From positions 186,001-250,000 of the forward strand of contig CANQNN010000001.1 of assembly GCA_947625205.1 (NCBI GenBank): DNA of 64,000 nucleotides. Direction: 5' to 3'. The stretch comes from an uncultured Lachnospiraceae bacterium (lineage in GTDB: Bacteria > Bacillota > Clostridia > Lachnospirales > Lachnospiraceae). The notes below the pieces were generated by a model that worked only from the letters and a program-made list of their open reading frames with translations, was not told the origin of the DNA and searched no databases. Of this stretch, positions 1 to 9,132 are shown one piece after another. How positions within the stretch are numbered: position 1 is the stretch's first letter; each line of letters begins with the position of its first letter. Position numbers and translations under genes: made by a program.

Positions 1-726
1 GGCATGGAAGAGGTCAGGGCTGCGCTTGTCAGAATATTGCCGGAGAATTACGGCGAGCGTTCCATCACGGGCGATCTGGCCGGCGAGGGCGATCTGGTAT
101 TGCTGGTCATGCCGCAGGATATTCAGGCGCCCAAGGGCAGGCTGATCCTGCCGCAAGTCCAGACGATCAGGGAGCTCCTGGACAAGAAGTGTCTTGTGAT
201 GAGCGTGACCACGGATAAGCTGCCTCAGGCGCTTGCCACGCTGCAGAGGCCTCCGAAGCTTATCATTACAGACTCGCAGGCGTTCGGCTATGTGTATGAG
301 CATAAGCCGGCGGAGAGCGTTTTAACCTCATTTTCCGTGCTGTTTGCCGCCTATAAGGGCGACATCGGCTATTACACAGAAGGCGCGAAGACGATAGAGA
401 AATTAAATCAGGATTCCAGGGTATTGATCGCGGAATGCTGTACGCATGCGCCGCTTGCCGAGGATATTGGCAGGGAGAAGATACCGCGTATGCTCAGGAA
501 ACGCTTCGGCGATACGCTCCGGATCGATCACGTGAGCGGCACGGATTATCCGGAGGATCTGACCGGATATGATCTGATCATTCAGTGCGGAGCGTGCATG
601 TTCAACCGCAAGTATGTGATGGCGCGTATTGAGCGGGCCAAGCAGCAGGGAGTCCCCATGACCAATTACGGCGTGGTCATTGCGCATCTGACGGGGATCC
701 TGGATAAGATAGCGGTGCCGGTATAA
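1..726 (+). CDS. hydF: [FeFe]-hydrogenase maturation GTPase HydF, C-terminal part
   Basis: HydF is the scaffold and carrier that delivers the diiron subcluster to apo-hydrogenase HydA, working with the radical-SAM enzymes HydE and HydG. The N-terminal GTPase domain lies outside the window; about 240 residues of the dimerisation and cluster-binding region are seen. The cluster ligands are visible as C-T-H followed 46 residues later by C-G-A-C (about residues 146-148 and 195-198 counted from the first in-window ATG at 4), matching the family pattern CxH...CxxC. The reading frame is open to the first base, so the ATG at 4 is internal and the true start is upstream. HydE, HydG and the hydrogenase are not in the window. 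The stop is at 724-726, followed by a hairpin at 761-794. Confidence 0.93.
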   Translation, partial: GMEEVRAALVRILPENYGERSITGDLAGEGDLVLLVMPQDIQAPKGRLILPQVQTIRELLDKKCLVMSVTTDKLPQALATLQRPPKLIITDSQAFGYVYEHKPAESVLTSFSVLFAAYKGDIGYYTEGAKTIEKLNQDSRVLIAECCTHAPLAEDIGREKIPRMLRKRFGDTLRIDHVSGTDYPEDLTGYDLIIQCGACMFNRKYVMARIERAKQQGVPMTNYGVVIAHLTGILDKIAVPV

Positions 727-760
727 ATGTCAATAGAGACATTTTCATAGAAATGTGCTA

Positions 761-794
761 CAATAGTCATGATCCGGGCGGATCGTGACTATTG
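761..794. repeat. Near-perfect 15-bp inverted repeat between hydF and the EAL gene
   Basis: Bases 761-775 and 780-794 form a 15-bp stem with one G-T wobble and a 4-base loop. No T-run follows, so it is a poor rho-independent terminator. It begins inside a possible -10 (TACAAT, 759-764, weak -35), so it may be an operator across a transcription start or a processing hairpin. Confidence 0.5.
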
Positions 795-898
795 TATTAT
801 GGGCGGTATGCCGGTGCAGGACAGTCCGGCGCGCGGCAGTCAGGATGTTGGTGTGGGACAGCCCGGCGCATGGCCGGGAAAGCGCGGAGAGAATGATG

Positions 899-2950
899 AT
901 GAGTGTAAAAGATAAAAAATATGCAAAACTGGGAAGAAGGCGGATCTGGCCGTCGATTCTTGTGTTTGTGCTGTTCCTTCTGGTATGTGTGGCGGCGTTC
1001 AGCTTTCTGATGTATCTGTGTGCCATATGCATCATGGGCACCAAGATCGCCGGGCACTATGAGGAAGCGATGCAGGTGGGCATCGTCTTCGATGAGCTGA
1101 TGGCGGACGGCAGGAGCGCCGAAGAGGCGGCGGACGATATACAACAGTATGTTGTAGGCAAGAAGGATATCTGTATCACGGATCGGGACGGCCGCATCGT
1201 TTTGGTCACGGGCGATTCCGAGCCGAATTTCGATTTGCTGTTACAATTTGACACTGTAGGGCAGCATTTCGGCGCGGTGGCCGATTCTAAGAGCGGTCTG
1301 GTATCCGGTGAGGCGTTTGGCGATATGCTCAGGATGCCGGCGCGGGATATCTTCGATGGCGCGTTCGCGTTTGACGACCAGGGCAAAACAAGGGCGCAGT
1401 GGATGGACGAGACGATCATCCGGCAGGATTACTGGATGCAGGCGCCCCTGAAAAACAGCGGTTATTCGCTGTATGTCAAGTGCAACCTGCAGGCGCAGCG
1501 CCAGGATATTGCCTATGTCTATATCCTGGGATTCGCGGCGATCGTGATCCTGCTGATCCCGGTCGTGCTGCTGTTCGTCAATACGCTGCGCTCTATCGTG
1601 ATGCAGCGGCGGATGGCGCAGCTGATTTATCTGGATACGGTCACGGACGGCCGGAACTGGCTCTATTTCCGCAATACTGCCAGACGGATCCTGACCAGGC
1701 TTCGCAACAGCCGCAAGGCTTTTGCCATGGTGGACCTGCATGTGGAGCGTTACAATAACTACCGTGCCTGCTACGGCGTTGCGGCGGGCGAAGAGCTGCT
1801 GCAGGCTATGAGCGGCTTTTTGAGCGCGCGGGTGGGAAGAAACGAAGCCTTCGCCAGAAATGAGGGCGCTGATTTCGGCCTGCTGATGCTGTGCGCAGGG
1901 GACAACGAGGAAGAGTATCGGGAATACTGCATCAAGCGCGTCCGCTCTCTCATCGCGGAACTGACGGGGCTGCGCCCGGAGCAGAAGATACGGTTCCATG
2001 CGGGCATCAATATGATCCCGCCCTACATAGCAGAGGACGGCAAGTGGTATCATGTGAGAAAAAATGTCGATGTAGATGAATTATATACTTATGCGAACGC
2101 GGCGCGGCACGAATCGAACGAGAATCAGGAGCAGCGGATCGCGTTTTTTGACCAGAATATGCTTGGAAGGCAGAAGTGGGAGCGCTGGGTGGAGGACAAT
2201 GTGGAAGCGGCGCTGCGCAATGAAGAGTTTCAGGTATATTTGCAGCCCAAATACAATCCCTCCACGGGCAAGCTGGTGGGCGCAGAGGCCTTAGTGCGCT
2301 GGATCAGTCTCTCAACGGGAATGATCACGCCGGGGCATTTTATTCCGATATTCGAGCGGACGGGATTTATCACGAAGCTGGATGATTATATGATCTCCCA
2401 TGTTGCCAAAATGCAGGCGGAGTGGATGATCCAGGGTAAAAAGATGATTCCGGTCTCGGTGAACGTGTCTCGGGCGCATTTTGCACAGGAAGGGCTGGCG
2501 GATCATATCTGCCAACTGGTGGACGCATACGGCCCCAGTCATGAGCTGATCGAGCTGGAGGTGACGGAGAGCGCTTTCTTCGATGACAAGGATATTCTGG
2601 TGGAGACGGTCAAACAGCTTAAAGCCTACGGTTTCCGTGTGTCTATGGACGATTTCGGCGCCGGCTATTCTTCACTGAACTCGTTGAAGGATATTCCGCT
2701 GGATGTGCTGAAGTTAGACGGCGAGTTCTTTAACGGCGATGAGGACGGCGTCAGGCGCGGGGAGATCGTGGTAAGAGAAGCGATCCAGCTTGCAAAGGAT
2801 CTGAATATGAGCGTGGTTGCGGAAGGGATCGAACGCAAAGAACAGGTTGATTTCTTGGCCAGCCAGGACTGCGATATGATCCAGGGATTCTATTATGCGA
2901 AACCGATGCCGGTGGAAGAATTTGAGAAGAAAGTGGAAGAGGATGCGTAG
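899..2950 (+). CDS. Membrane c-di-GMP phosphodiesterase with degenerate GGDEF and intact EAL domain
   Basis: Predicted to hydrolyse cyclic di-GMP in response to an extracellular signal. Order: a TM helix near residues 15-45, an extracellular sensor region of about 165 residues, a second TM near 210-235, a GGDEF-like domain and a C-terminal EAL domain. The GGDEF signature is replaced by N-E-G-A-D-F, so cyclase activity is unlikely. The EAL domain keeps E-A-L-V-R-W, V-N-V-S, the E-V-T-E segment, D-D-F-G-A-G-Y-S-S, the L-K-L-D lysine, A-E-G-I-E and Q-G-F, consistent with an active phosphodiesterase. Start choice: three consecutive ATGs at 893, 896 and 899 follow GGAGAG at 886-891; 899 has the best spacing. 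The frame is also open upstream to 785, but without a ribosome site. The hybrid kinase starts 3 bp after its stop, so the two are probably cotranscribed. Confidence 0.88.
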   Translation: MSVKDKKYAKLGRRRIWPSILVFVLFLLVCVAAFSFLMYLCAICIMGTKIAGHYEEAMQVGIVFDELMADGRSAEEAADDIQQYVVGKKDICITDRDGRIVLVTGDSEPNFDLLLQFDTVGQHFGAVADSKSGLVSGEAFGDMLRMPARDIFDGAFAFDDQGKTRAQWMDETIIRQDYWMQAPLKNSGYSLYVKCNLQAQRQDIAYVYILGFAAIVILLIPVVLLFVNTLRSIVMQRRMAQLIYLDTVTDGRNWLYFRNTARRILTRLRNSRKAFAMVDLHVERYNNYRACYGVAAGEELLQAMSGFLSARVGRNEAFARNEGADFGLLMLCAGDNEEEYREYCIKRVRSLIAELTGLRPEQKIRFHAGINMIPPYIAEDGKWYHVRKNVDVDELYTYANAARHESNENQEQRIAFFDQNMLGRQKWERWVEDNVEAALRNEEFQVYLQPKYNPSTGKLVGAEALVRWISLSTGMITPGHFIPIFERTGFITKLDDYMISHVAKMQAEWMIQGKKMIPVSVNVSRAHFAQEGLADHICQLVDAYGPSHELIELEVTESAFFDDKDILVETVKQLKAYGFRVSMDDFGAGYSSLNSLKDIPLDVLKLDGEFFNGDEDGVRRGEIVVREAIQLAKDLNMSVVAEGIERKEQVDFLASQDCDMIQGFYYAKPMPVEEFEKKVEEDA

Positions 2951-2953
2951 CCT

Positions 2954-5900
2954 ATGCATACCATTTGTATTGCCATACAAGTGATCGGGATCGTCGTACT
3001 GTTTGCGGAGACGATCTATCTCGTTAATAAGCGGCCGTCCAGGCAGCAGATCCGCCTGCTGCTTTTGATGATCGCGCTTCTGGTGGAGTTCGTGGGGTAT
3101 CTGTTCGAGATACAGGCTCATACGATGCAGCAGGCGCTGCAGGCACTCAAGTTTGCCTACATGGGCAGGACGGTCAGTGTGCTGACGATGTTCCTTTTTG
3201 TGATGGAATACTGCAGAGTCAGGTTCCCAAAATGGCTGCCGATCGTGTTGGCATGTCTGCATGTGGGCGAGATCTTTCTGGCGCTGACCTGCGATCTGCA
3301 CGGATGGTATTACAGCAGTATCGGCTACACATCGGAAGGCATTGTTCCACATCTGGTGCTGCATGCCGGGCCTTGCTGCCTGATCTATGATTGTGCCGTG
3401 GCTCTGTATGCGCTCATCATGATGGCCGCCGGTGTTTACCGGTATCATCGAAGAACCAATGAAAGAGAACAGCGCCGCCTTATTTTTATCTTTTCCGTGA
3501 TCGGTATCATGCTTGTGGGCTGGGCCGGGTTCCTGTTCGACCTGGCGGGCGGCTATGATACCACGCTGCCGGCGAGCCTGATCTCCGTGGTCATCTTGTC
3601 CACTTTTTTGTACAGGGACCGGATGCTCGATACCCTGTCCATGGCACAGCTGCAGGCGATCGATGAACTGTCAGACGGGCTCATGGTGCTCGATCAGGAC
3701 AATACGCTCCTGTATCATAATAAGAAGGTGGAAGAACTGTATCCGATTGGAGCGCCGGCCGCGCTCTCTGCGGTCATTGACGAGCTGGACGAGTGCATCA
3801 TCGAGAAGAAAAATATCGAGCGCGACAACCGCGTATATGAGGTGAGCAGCCGACTTCTCACAAAGCAGAATGTTTATTTCGGTAAAATGTATGTGTTCAA
3901 CGATATAACGGACAGCTTTCATTATGCCAAGAATGCGAAAGAGCAGGCGGAGATCATGAAAGGATTAAAAGAGCGGGCGGAGGCGGCAAATCAGGCGAAG
4001 TCCACTTTTGTCTCCAATATCACTCATGAGATCAGAACGCCTATGAATGCGATCGTCGGCATGACGGAGATCCTGCTCCGTGAGGATCTGTCGGAGCAGG
4101 ACAGGGGATATCTGGCGAACATCAAGAGCTCCGGCAACGCGCTCCTCAGTATTGTCAATGATATACTGGACTTCTCCAAGATGGAATCCGGCAAGATGGA
4201 GCTGGTGGATGACGAGTATGACCTTATGGCGATGTTAAACGATCTGAGCATGATCTTTTTAACGCGTATCGGGAGCAAAGATATAGAGATATTGTATGAT
4301 ATTGATGAGAAGATACCCCGCAGGCTGTTCGGCGACGGACTCCGTATCCGCCAGATCATTATCAATATAGTCAACAATGCCATCAAATTCACGGAGCGGG
4401 GCTTTGTAAGGCTGAAGATAAGCGTAGGAAATGTAAACGGCGATAATATAGAGCTTCTGATGTCTGTGCAGGATACCGGACAGGGGATCAGGGAGGAAGA
4501 TATCGGAAAGCTGTTCGGCTCTTTTCAGCAGGTGGACAGTAAGAAAAACCGCGGCAAGGAAGGCACGGGCTTAGGTCTGGCGATCTCCAGGCAGCTGGTG
4601 GAGATGATGGGCGGCAGTATCGGCGTGCGCAGTACCTACGGAGAAGGCAGCGAATTCTATTTTAACGTGATCCAGAAGGTGCGCGACGGGGCGCCTGCGG
4701 CAGCAATACATGACGAAAAAGAACGCGGGGAGCTTAAGGTGGGCGGATGCTTTGACAAGAAATACCTATGGGATTCGCTGAGCGCATTGGCGCAAAAATA
4801 CGGCGTTGCGTGCGTGCCTTATGAGGAGTGGAGCAGCACGGAGGAACAGCTTGACTTTTTCTTTACTGATATTCCGACCTACAATAAATTGGCGGGGGAT
4901 CTGGACAGATACAGTGCCCGGGCGGGCGAGATATATGTACTGCGTAATCCGCTCCTGGAAGAGTGTAGCGTGGAAGGGGTGACGGCTGTTGATAAGCCGC
5001 TCTACAGTCTGAATTTCTGCCGGTTGATCAATCATGAATCGCTGTATGTAGAACCTGTGACGGAGGAGTACATGAACTTTACGGCGCCGGAAGCTTCCAT
5101 ACTTGTTGTGGACGATAACGAGATCAATCTGGAGGTCACGGAAGGACTGCTTGAGCCGCTGCATATGCAGATCGACCTGGCGGACAGCGGCAAAAAAGCG
5201 CTGCGAATGATAGAGAATAAGAAATACCATATGATCTTTATGGACCACATGATGCCTGTTATGGACGGTATCGAGACGACCGAGCGGATCCGTAAAATGC
5301 AGGATGCGTATTATCATACTGTACCGATCGTTGCGCTGACGGCAAATGCGCTGATGGATGCCCGGGAGAAATTTGCCAGGGCGGGCATGAATGACTTCGT
5401 GGCAAAACCGATCGAGATGAAAGAAATCTGTAAATGTATCCGGAAATGGCTGCCGGAGGAGTTGATCGTTCCCGCACATTCCACTTCACATAAAATCGCA
5501 CAGACGGCACAGGGAGCGCAGAATAGTGCATTGCCGGATATTCCCGGCATTAACGCTGCGGATGGCATAAAATATTCGGGCAGCGAGAAAATGTGGTATA
5601 AACTGCTCGGTGATTTCTATAAAGTGATCGATGCCAAGGCAAACAAACTGGAGAAATGTGTCGCCGACGGTCTGATCAGGGATTACACGATAGAAGTGCA
5701 CGCACTTAAAAACACGGCGCGGATGGCAGGCGCCGGGCAACTCTCCGACTGGTTTCACCGTATGGAGGACTGCGGCAACGCAGGCGATGTGGATACGATC
5801 GTGAAGGAGACGCCCGATCTTATCAGGGAGATGAAGAGCTTCAAAGAGATCCTGCGCCCTTATGGGGAAGCGGGCAATCAGAATAAGGCGGAAGTATCGG

Positions 5901-6112
5901 CGGAAGAACTGGTACAGATCCTTACGAAGATGCGGGATGCTATGGATGGATTTGACTTAGACGGCGTAGACAACGCGATGGAGGAGCTTGAGAAAGTCCG
6001 TATACCGGACAGCTGCACACAGCTGATGGAGACGCTGCGCGTAGCTGTCGTGGATGTCATGATGGAAGAAGTCATGAACACGGCGGACGAGATGATCAAA
6101 CAGCTGCAGTGA
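2954..6112 (+). CDS. Hybrid histidine kinase (7TM sensor, PAS, HisKA, HATPase, receiver, HPt)
   Basis: A 1052-residue phosphorelay protein. The first 225 residues hold about seven hydrophobic helices like the N-terminal 7TM module of histidine kinases, followed by a PAS-like region (about 230-320). The H box I-T-H-E-I-R-T-P places the phosphorylated histidine at residue 358; N and G boxes follow (N-N-A-I-K-F-T, D-T-G-Q-G-I, G-T-G-L-G-L-A). A receiver domain has V-V-D-D-N-E-I-N and F-M-D-H-M-M-P with acceptor Asp at 764. A C-terminal HPt domain has V-H-A-L-K-N-T with His at 916. All relay steps are therefore on one chain, and no output domain is present. It follows the EAL protein by 3 bp, suggesting both act in one pathway. 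The 3' end overlaps convergent purC by 17 bp. Confidence 0.93.
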   Translation: MHTICIAIQVIGIVVLFAETIYLVNKRPSRQQIRLLLLMIALLVEFVGYLFEIQAHTMQQALQALKFAYMGRTVSVLTMFLFVMEYCRVRFPKWLPIVLACLHVGEIFLALTCDLHGWYYSSIGYTSEGIVPHLVLHAGPCCLIYDCAVALYALIMMAAGVYRYHRRTNEREQRRLIFIFSVIGIMLVGWAGFLFDLAGGYDTTLPASLISVVILSTFLYRDRMLDTLSMAQLQAIDELSDGLMVLDQDNTLLYHNKKVEELYPIGAPAALSAVIDELDECIIEKKNIERDNRVYEVSSRLLTKQNVYFGKMYVFNDITDSFHYAKNAKEQAEIMKGLKERAEAANQAKSTFVSNITHEIRTPMNAIVGMTEILLREDLSEQDRGYLANIKSSGNALLSIVNDILDFSKMESGKMELVDDEYDLMAMLNDLSMIFLTRIGSKDIEILYDIDEKIPRRLFGDGLRIRQIIINIVNNAIKFTERGFVRLKISVGNVNGDNIELLMSVQDTGQGIREEDIGKLFGSFQQVDSKKNRGKEGTGLGLAISRQLVEMMGGSIGVRSTYGEGSEFYFNVIQKVRDGAPAAAIHDEKERGELKVGGCFDKKYLWDSLSALAQKYGVACVPYEEWSSTEEQLDFFFTDIPTYNKLAGDLDRYSARAGEIYVLRNPLLEECSVEGVTAVDKPLYSLNFCRLINHESLYVEPVTEEYMNFTAPEASILVVDDNEINLEVTEGLLEPLHMQIDLADSGKKALRMIENKKYHMIFMDHMMPVMDGIETTERIRKMQDAYYHTVPIVALTANALMDAREKFARAGMNDFVAKPIEMKEICKCIRKWLPEELIVPAHSTSHKIAQTAQGAQNSALPDIPGINAADGIKYSGSEKMWYKLLGDFYKVIDAKANKLEKCVADGLIRDYTIEVHALKNTARMAGAGQLSDWFHRMEDCGNAGDVDTIVKETPDLIREMKSFKEILRPYGEAGNQNKAEVSAEELVQILTKMRDAMDGFDLDGVDNAMEELEKVRIPDSCTQLMETLRVAVVDVMMEEVMNTADEMIKQLQ

Positions 6113-6986
6113 CGCCCTGCAATTTCTTCCCGGTCAGCAGCTCATATCCCTGCAGGTATTTATCGATCGTCTTCTGAACGATATCATCGGGAAGCGTCCA
6201 GTTATGACCTTCGTTGGCTTTCAGCCAGTCTCTTGCGAACTGTTTGTCGAAGGAGGGCTGTGAATGACCCGGCTCGTAGCCCTCGGCCGGCCAGAAACGG
6301 GAGCTGTCCGGAGTGAGCATCTCGTCGCCGAGGACGATATCGCCGTTTTCGTCCAGACCGAATTCAAACTTGGTGTCTGCTATGATGATGCCGCGTGTCA
6401 GAGCATAGTCCGCGCACTTCTTATAGAGCGCGATCGTATAGCTGCGCAGTTTGGATGCGTATGCTTCACCCTTGCCGGGGAATCTTTTTTCCAGATATTC
6501 CACACTCTGCTCATAAGAGATATTCTCGTCATGATCGCCGATCTCCGCCTTGGTGGAGGGAGTGTAGATGGGCTCCGGCAGCCTGTCGGATTCCTGTAAG
6601 CCCTCCGGCAGTCTGATGCCGCATACAGTACCGTCTTTCTGGTAGCTTGCCCAGCCGCTTCCTGTTATGTATCCGCGCACGATACACTCCACGGGGAGCA
6701 TATTGAGTTTGCGGCATAACATACTGTTGCCGTTAAATCTGTCCTGTCGGAAGAATTCAGGCATATCATTCACATCTACGGAAATCATGTGGTTGGGGAG
6801 GATGTCTCTTGTCATGTCGAACCAGAATTTCGACATCTGTGTCAGCACGGCGCCCTTTCCGGTCACCTGATTATTGAGGATCACGTCAAAACAGCTGATG
6901 CGGTCTGTAGCGACCATGATCAGACTGTCGCCGTTGTCGTAGATCTCACGTACTTTGCCTTCTTTGATAGGTTTTAATTCCGTCAT
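6096..6986 (-). CDS. purC: Phosphoribosylaminoimidazole-succinocarboxamide synthase
   Basis: Makes SAICAR from CAIR, aspartate and ATP in de novo purine synthesis. The N-terminal K-E-G-K-V-R-E-I-Y, the T-D-R-I-S-C-F-D-V block, the V-R-G-Y-I-T-G-S-G-W segment and the C-terminal A-D-T-K-F-E-F-G motif are all present over 296 residues, slightly above the usual bacterial length. The start at 6986 is chosen because CGGAG precedes it with normal spacing and homology begins there; the open frame continues upstream to 7100 without a ribosome site. It stands alone, without other pur genes, and overlaps the 3' end of the hybrid kinase. Confidence 0.96.
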   Translation of the reverse strand: MTELKPIKEGKVREIYDNGDSLIMVATDRISCFDVILNNQVTGKGAVLTQMSKFWFDMTRDILPNHMISVDVNDMPEFFRQDRFNGNSMLCRKLNMLPVECIVRGYITGSGWASYQKDGTVCGIRLPEGLQESDRLPEPIYTPSTKAEIGDHDENISYEQSVEYLEKRFPGKGEAYASKLRSYTIALYKKCADYALTRGIIIADTKFEFGLDENGDIVLGDEMLTPDSSRFWPAEGYEPGHSQPSFDKQFARDWLKANEGHNWTLPDDIVQKTIDKYLQGYELLTGKKLQGVTAAV

Positions 6987-7080
6987 TTTTTCTCCGTTCC
7001 GAAGCGCCGCAGCGTTCTTCTTAATTGTTGTCGGGAGGTGCGCAGCACAGTGGTTGCGCAGCAACCGGATCCTAAAGTCT

Positions 7081-7108
7081 ATTATATCACATTCCGCCAT
7101 CAGAACAA
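7081..7108 (-). promoter_or_regulatory. Candidate sigma-A promoter for purC
   Basis: Reverse strand: TTGTTC (7103-7108), 16-base spacer, TATAAT (7081-7086), about 95 bases upstream of the chosen purC start. No purine riboswitch fold was recognised in the leader. Confidence 0.5.
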
Positions 7109-7160
7109 ACTGTATTTTTGCAATACGGAATCAACGCTATGACATACAATACATCAGGGC

Positions 7161-7189
7161 TTGCCAAAATAGTAGAAATCCAGTATAAT
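7161..7189 (+). promoter_or_regulatory. Sigma-A-type promoter for the OPT transporter
   Basis: TTGCCA (7161-7166), 17-base spacer, TATAAT (7184-7189), 41 bases before the ATG at 7231. Confidence 0.7.
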
Positions 7190-7230
7190 TTTTATCAGAA
7201 TTGAAAATACAAACAGAGGGAGAGAGTAGT

Positions 7231-9132
7231 ATGAGCGAAAACAACAAAGAATTCAAACCGTATATTCCCGCGGAAAAGATCACGCCGGAATTTACGGTAA
7301 CATCGATCATCATGGGAATCATACTTGCCATCGTTTTCGGTGCGGCTAACGCATATCTGGGTCTTCGCGTGGGTATGACGGTATCGGCATCTATACCGGC
7401 GGCGGTTATTTCTATGGGCGTGATCCGTGTCATCATGAAGAAAAACTCCATTTTGGAGAGTAATATCGTGCAGACGATAGGCTCTGCGGGCGAGTCGCTG
7501 GCGGCTGGCGCTATCTTTACCATGCCGGCGCTTTTCCTGTGGGCGGAAGAAGGGCTGTGTGATATGCCGAGTCTGGTGGAGATCACGCTGATCGCATTGT
7601 GCGGCGGTATTCTGGGCGTACTGTTTATGATCCCGCTCCGCAATGCGCTGATCGTCAAGGAGCATGCAACGCTTCTCTATCCGGAGGGCACAGCCTGTGC
7701 GGAAGTGCTTCTTGCGGGCGAGGAGGGCGGCTCCAACGCATCCACTGTCTTCAGCGGCATGGGACTTGCAGCGGTGTTCAAGTTCCTTGTGGACGGGATC
7801 AAAGTCATTCCGGCGGACATCGCGGCGCAGTTCAAGGCGTTTAAGGGTGAATTGGGCGTGGAGGTATATCCGGCGCTTCTCGGTGTAGGTTATATTGTAG
7901 GACCGCGCATTTCTTCTTATATGTTTGTCGGTTCGCTGTTCGGATGGATGGTCATTATTCCGCTGATCTGTCTGTTTGGTGCGGATGCATGGATGTATCC
8001 GGCGGATGTGGGAACCACGATCGGGCAGATGTATGCGGAGGGCGGTGCATCTGCAATATGGGGTTCTTATGTCAGATATATCGGCGCGGGCGCCATCGCC
8101 GCGGGCGGTATTATTTCCCTGATCAAATCCCTGCCGCTTATCATCACAACCTTCAGAGACTCCATCAAGAGCATGAAGGGCGGTAAGAACACAAGCAGCG
8201 CAAGAACGGCGCAGGATATTTCCATGCGTGTGGTTCTGATCGGTATTGCAGCCATGATCGTTATCATCTGGCTTGTTCCGGCGATCCCCGTCAATATTCT
8301 GGGTGCGCTTCTCATTGTAGTCTTTGGTTTCTTCTTTGCGACTGTATCTTCCCGTATGGTTGGACTGATCGGCAGCTCCAACAATCCGGTATCCGGCATG
8401 GCGATCGCAACGCTTCTGATTGCGACGATCACCATCAAGGTATCCGGTGACAGCGGTATCACGGGTATGATAGGCGCTATTGCCATAGGTTCTGTTATCT
8501 GTATCGTGGCGGCTATCGCGGGCGATACGTCACAGGATCTGAAGACAGGTTATCTGCTCGGAGCTACGCCGAAGAAGCAGCAGATCGGTGAGCTGATCGG
8601 TGTTGTTGCGTCCGGTCTTGCCATCGGCGGTGTATTATACCTCTTAAATGCGGCATGGGGCTACGGCGGTGCGGAAGTCCCGGCGCCCCAGGCAACGCTT
8701 ATGAAGATGATCGTAGAGGGCATCATGGGTGGTGAGCTGCCGTGGAACCTCGTATTTATCGGTGTGTTCCTGGCAATTGGTCTGGAGATACTGAGAGTAC
8801 CGGTTATGCCTTTCGCCATCGGTCTGTACCTGCCGATCTATCTGAATGCCGGCATTATGGTCGGCGGTGTTGTGCGCCTGTGCATGGATGCCAGAAAGAA
8901 TGTGGATGAGAAGACAAAAGAACGTCAGTCCACGGACGGTACACTCTACTGCGCCGGTATGATCGCAGGTGAAGGATTGGTCGGTATACTGCTTGCGATA
9001 CTGGCGGTGGGCGGCGTCACTATGGATCTGTCCGGAACGGTGAATCTGGGCAATATCGGCGGACTTGTGCTGCTTGCGGTGATGGTTTTGTGCCTGCTTA
9101 AATTCTCCTTATGGAAGAAGAATAAGGAATGA
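7231..9132 (+). CDS. OPT family oligopeptide transporter
   Basis: Integral membrane carrier of the OPT superfamily, which imports small peptides or metal-peptide chelates using ion gradients. The 633-residue protein is almost entirely hydrophobic (about 14-16 helices). It opens with the family N-terminus (I-T-P-E-F-T near residue 18, then G-A-A-N-A-Y-L-G-L-R-V-G-M-T), has L-Y-P-E-G-T-A-C-A-E-V-L-L-A-G near 150-165 and an N-N-P-V-S-G-M loop. The substrate cannot be read from sequence. The ATG at 7231 follows GGGAGAGAG; a TTG at 7201 extends the frame but lacks a ribosome site. Its stop overlaps the next gene by 4 bp, so a stable stoichiometry with the PqqD-like protein is likely. Confidence 0.92.
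   Translation: MSENNKEFKPYIPAEKITPEFTVTSIIMGIILAIVFGAANAYLGLRVGMTVSASIPAAVISMGVIRVIMKKNSILESNIVQTIGSAGESLAAGAIFTMPALFLWAEEGLCDMPSLVEITLIALCGGILGVLFMIPLRNALIVKEHATLLYPEGTACAEVLLAGEEGGSNASTVFSGMGLAAVFKFLVDGIKVIPADIAAQFKAFKGELGVEVYPALLGVGYIVGPRISSYMFVGSLFGWMVIIPLICLFGADAWMYPADVGTTIGQMYAEGGASAIWGSYVRYIGAGAIAAGGIISLIKSLPLIITTFRDSIKSMKGGKNTSSARTAQDISMRVVLIGIAAMIVIIWLVPAIPVNILGALLIVVFGFFFATVSSRMVGLIGSSNNPVSGMAIATLLIATITIKVSGDSGITGMIGAIAIGSVICIVAAIAGDTSQDLKTGYLLGATPKKQQIGELIGVVASGLAIGGVLYLLNAAWGYGGAEVPAPQATLMKMIVEGIMGGELPWNLVFIGVFLAIGLEILRVPVMPFAIGLYLPIYLNAGIMVGGVVRLCMDARKNVDEKTKERQSTDGTLYCAGMIAGEGLVGILLAILAVGGVTMDLSGTVNLGNIGGLVLLAVMVLCLLKFSLWKKNKE

Noticed and set aside
6987..7100. N-terminal extension of PurC
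   Set aside because: No ribosome site upstream, a promoter overlaps it, and homology begins at the internal ATG at 6986.
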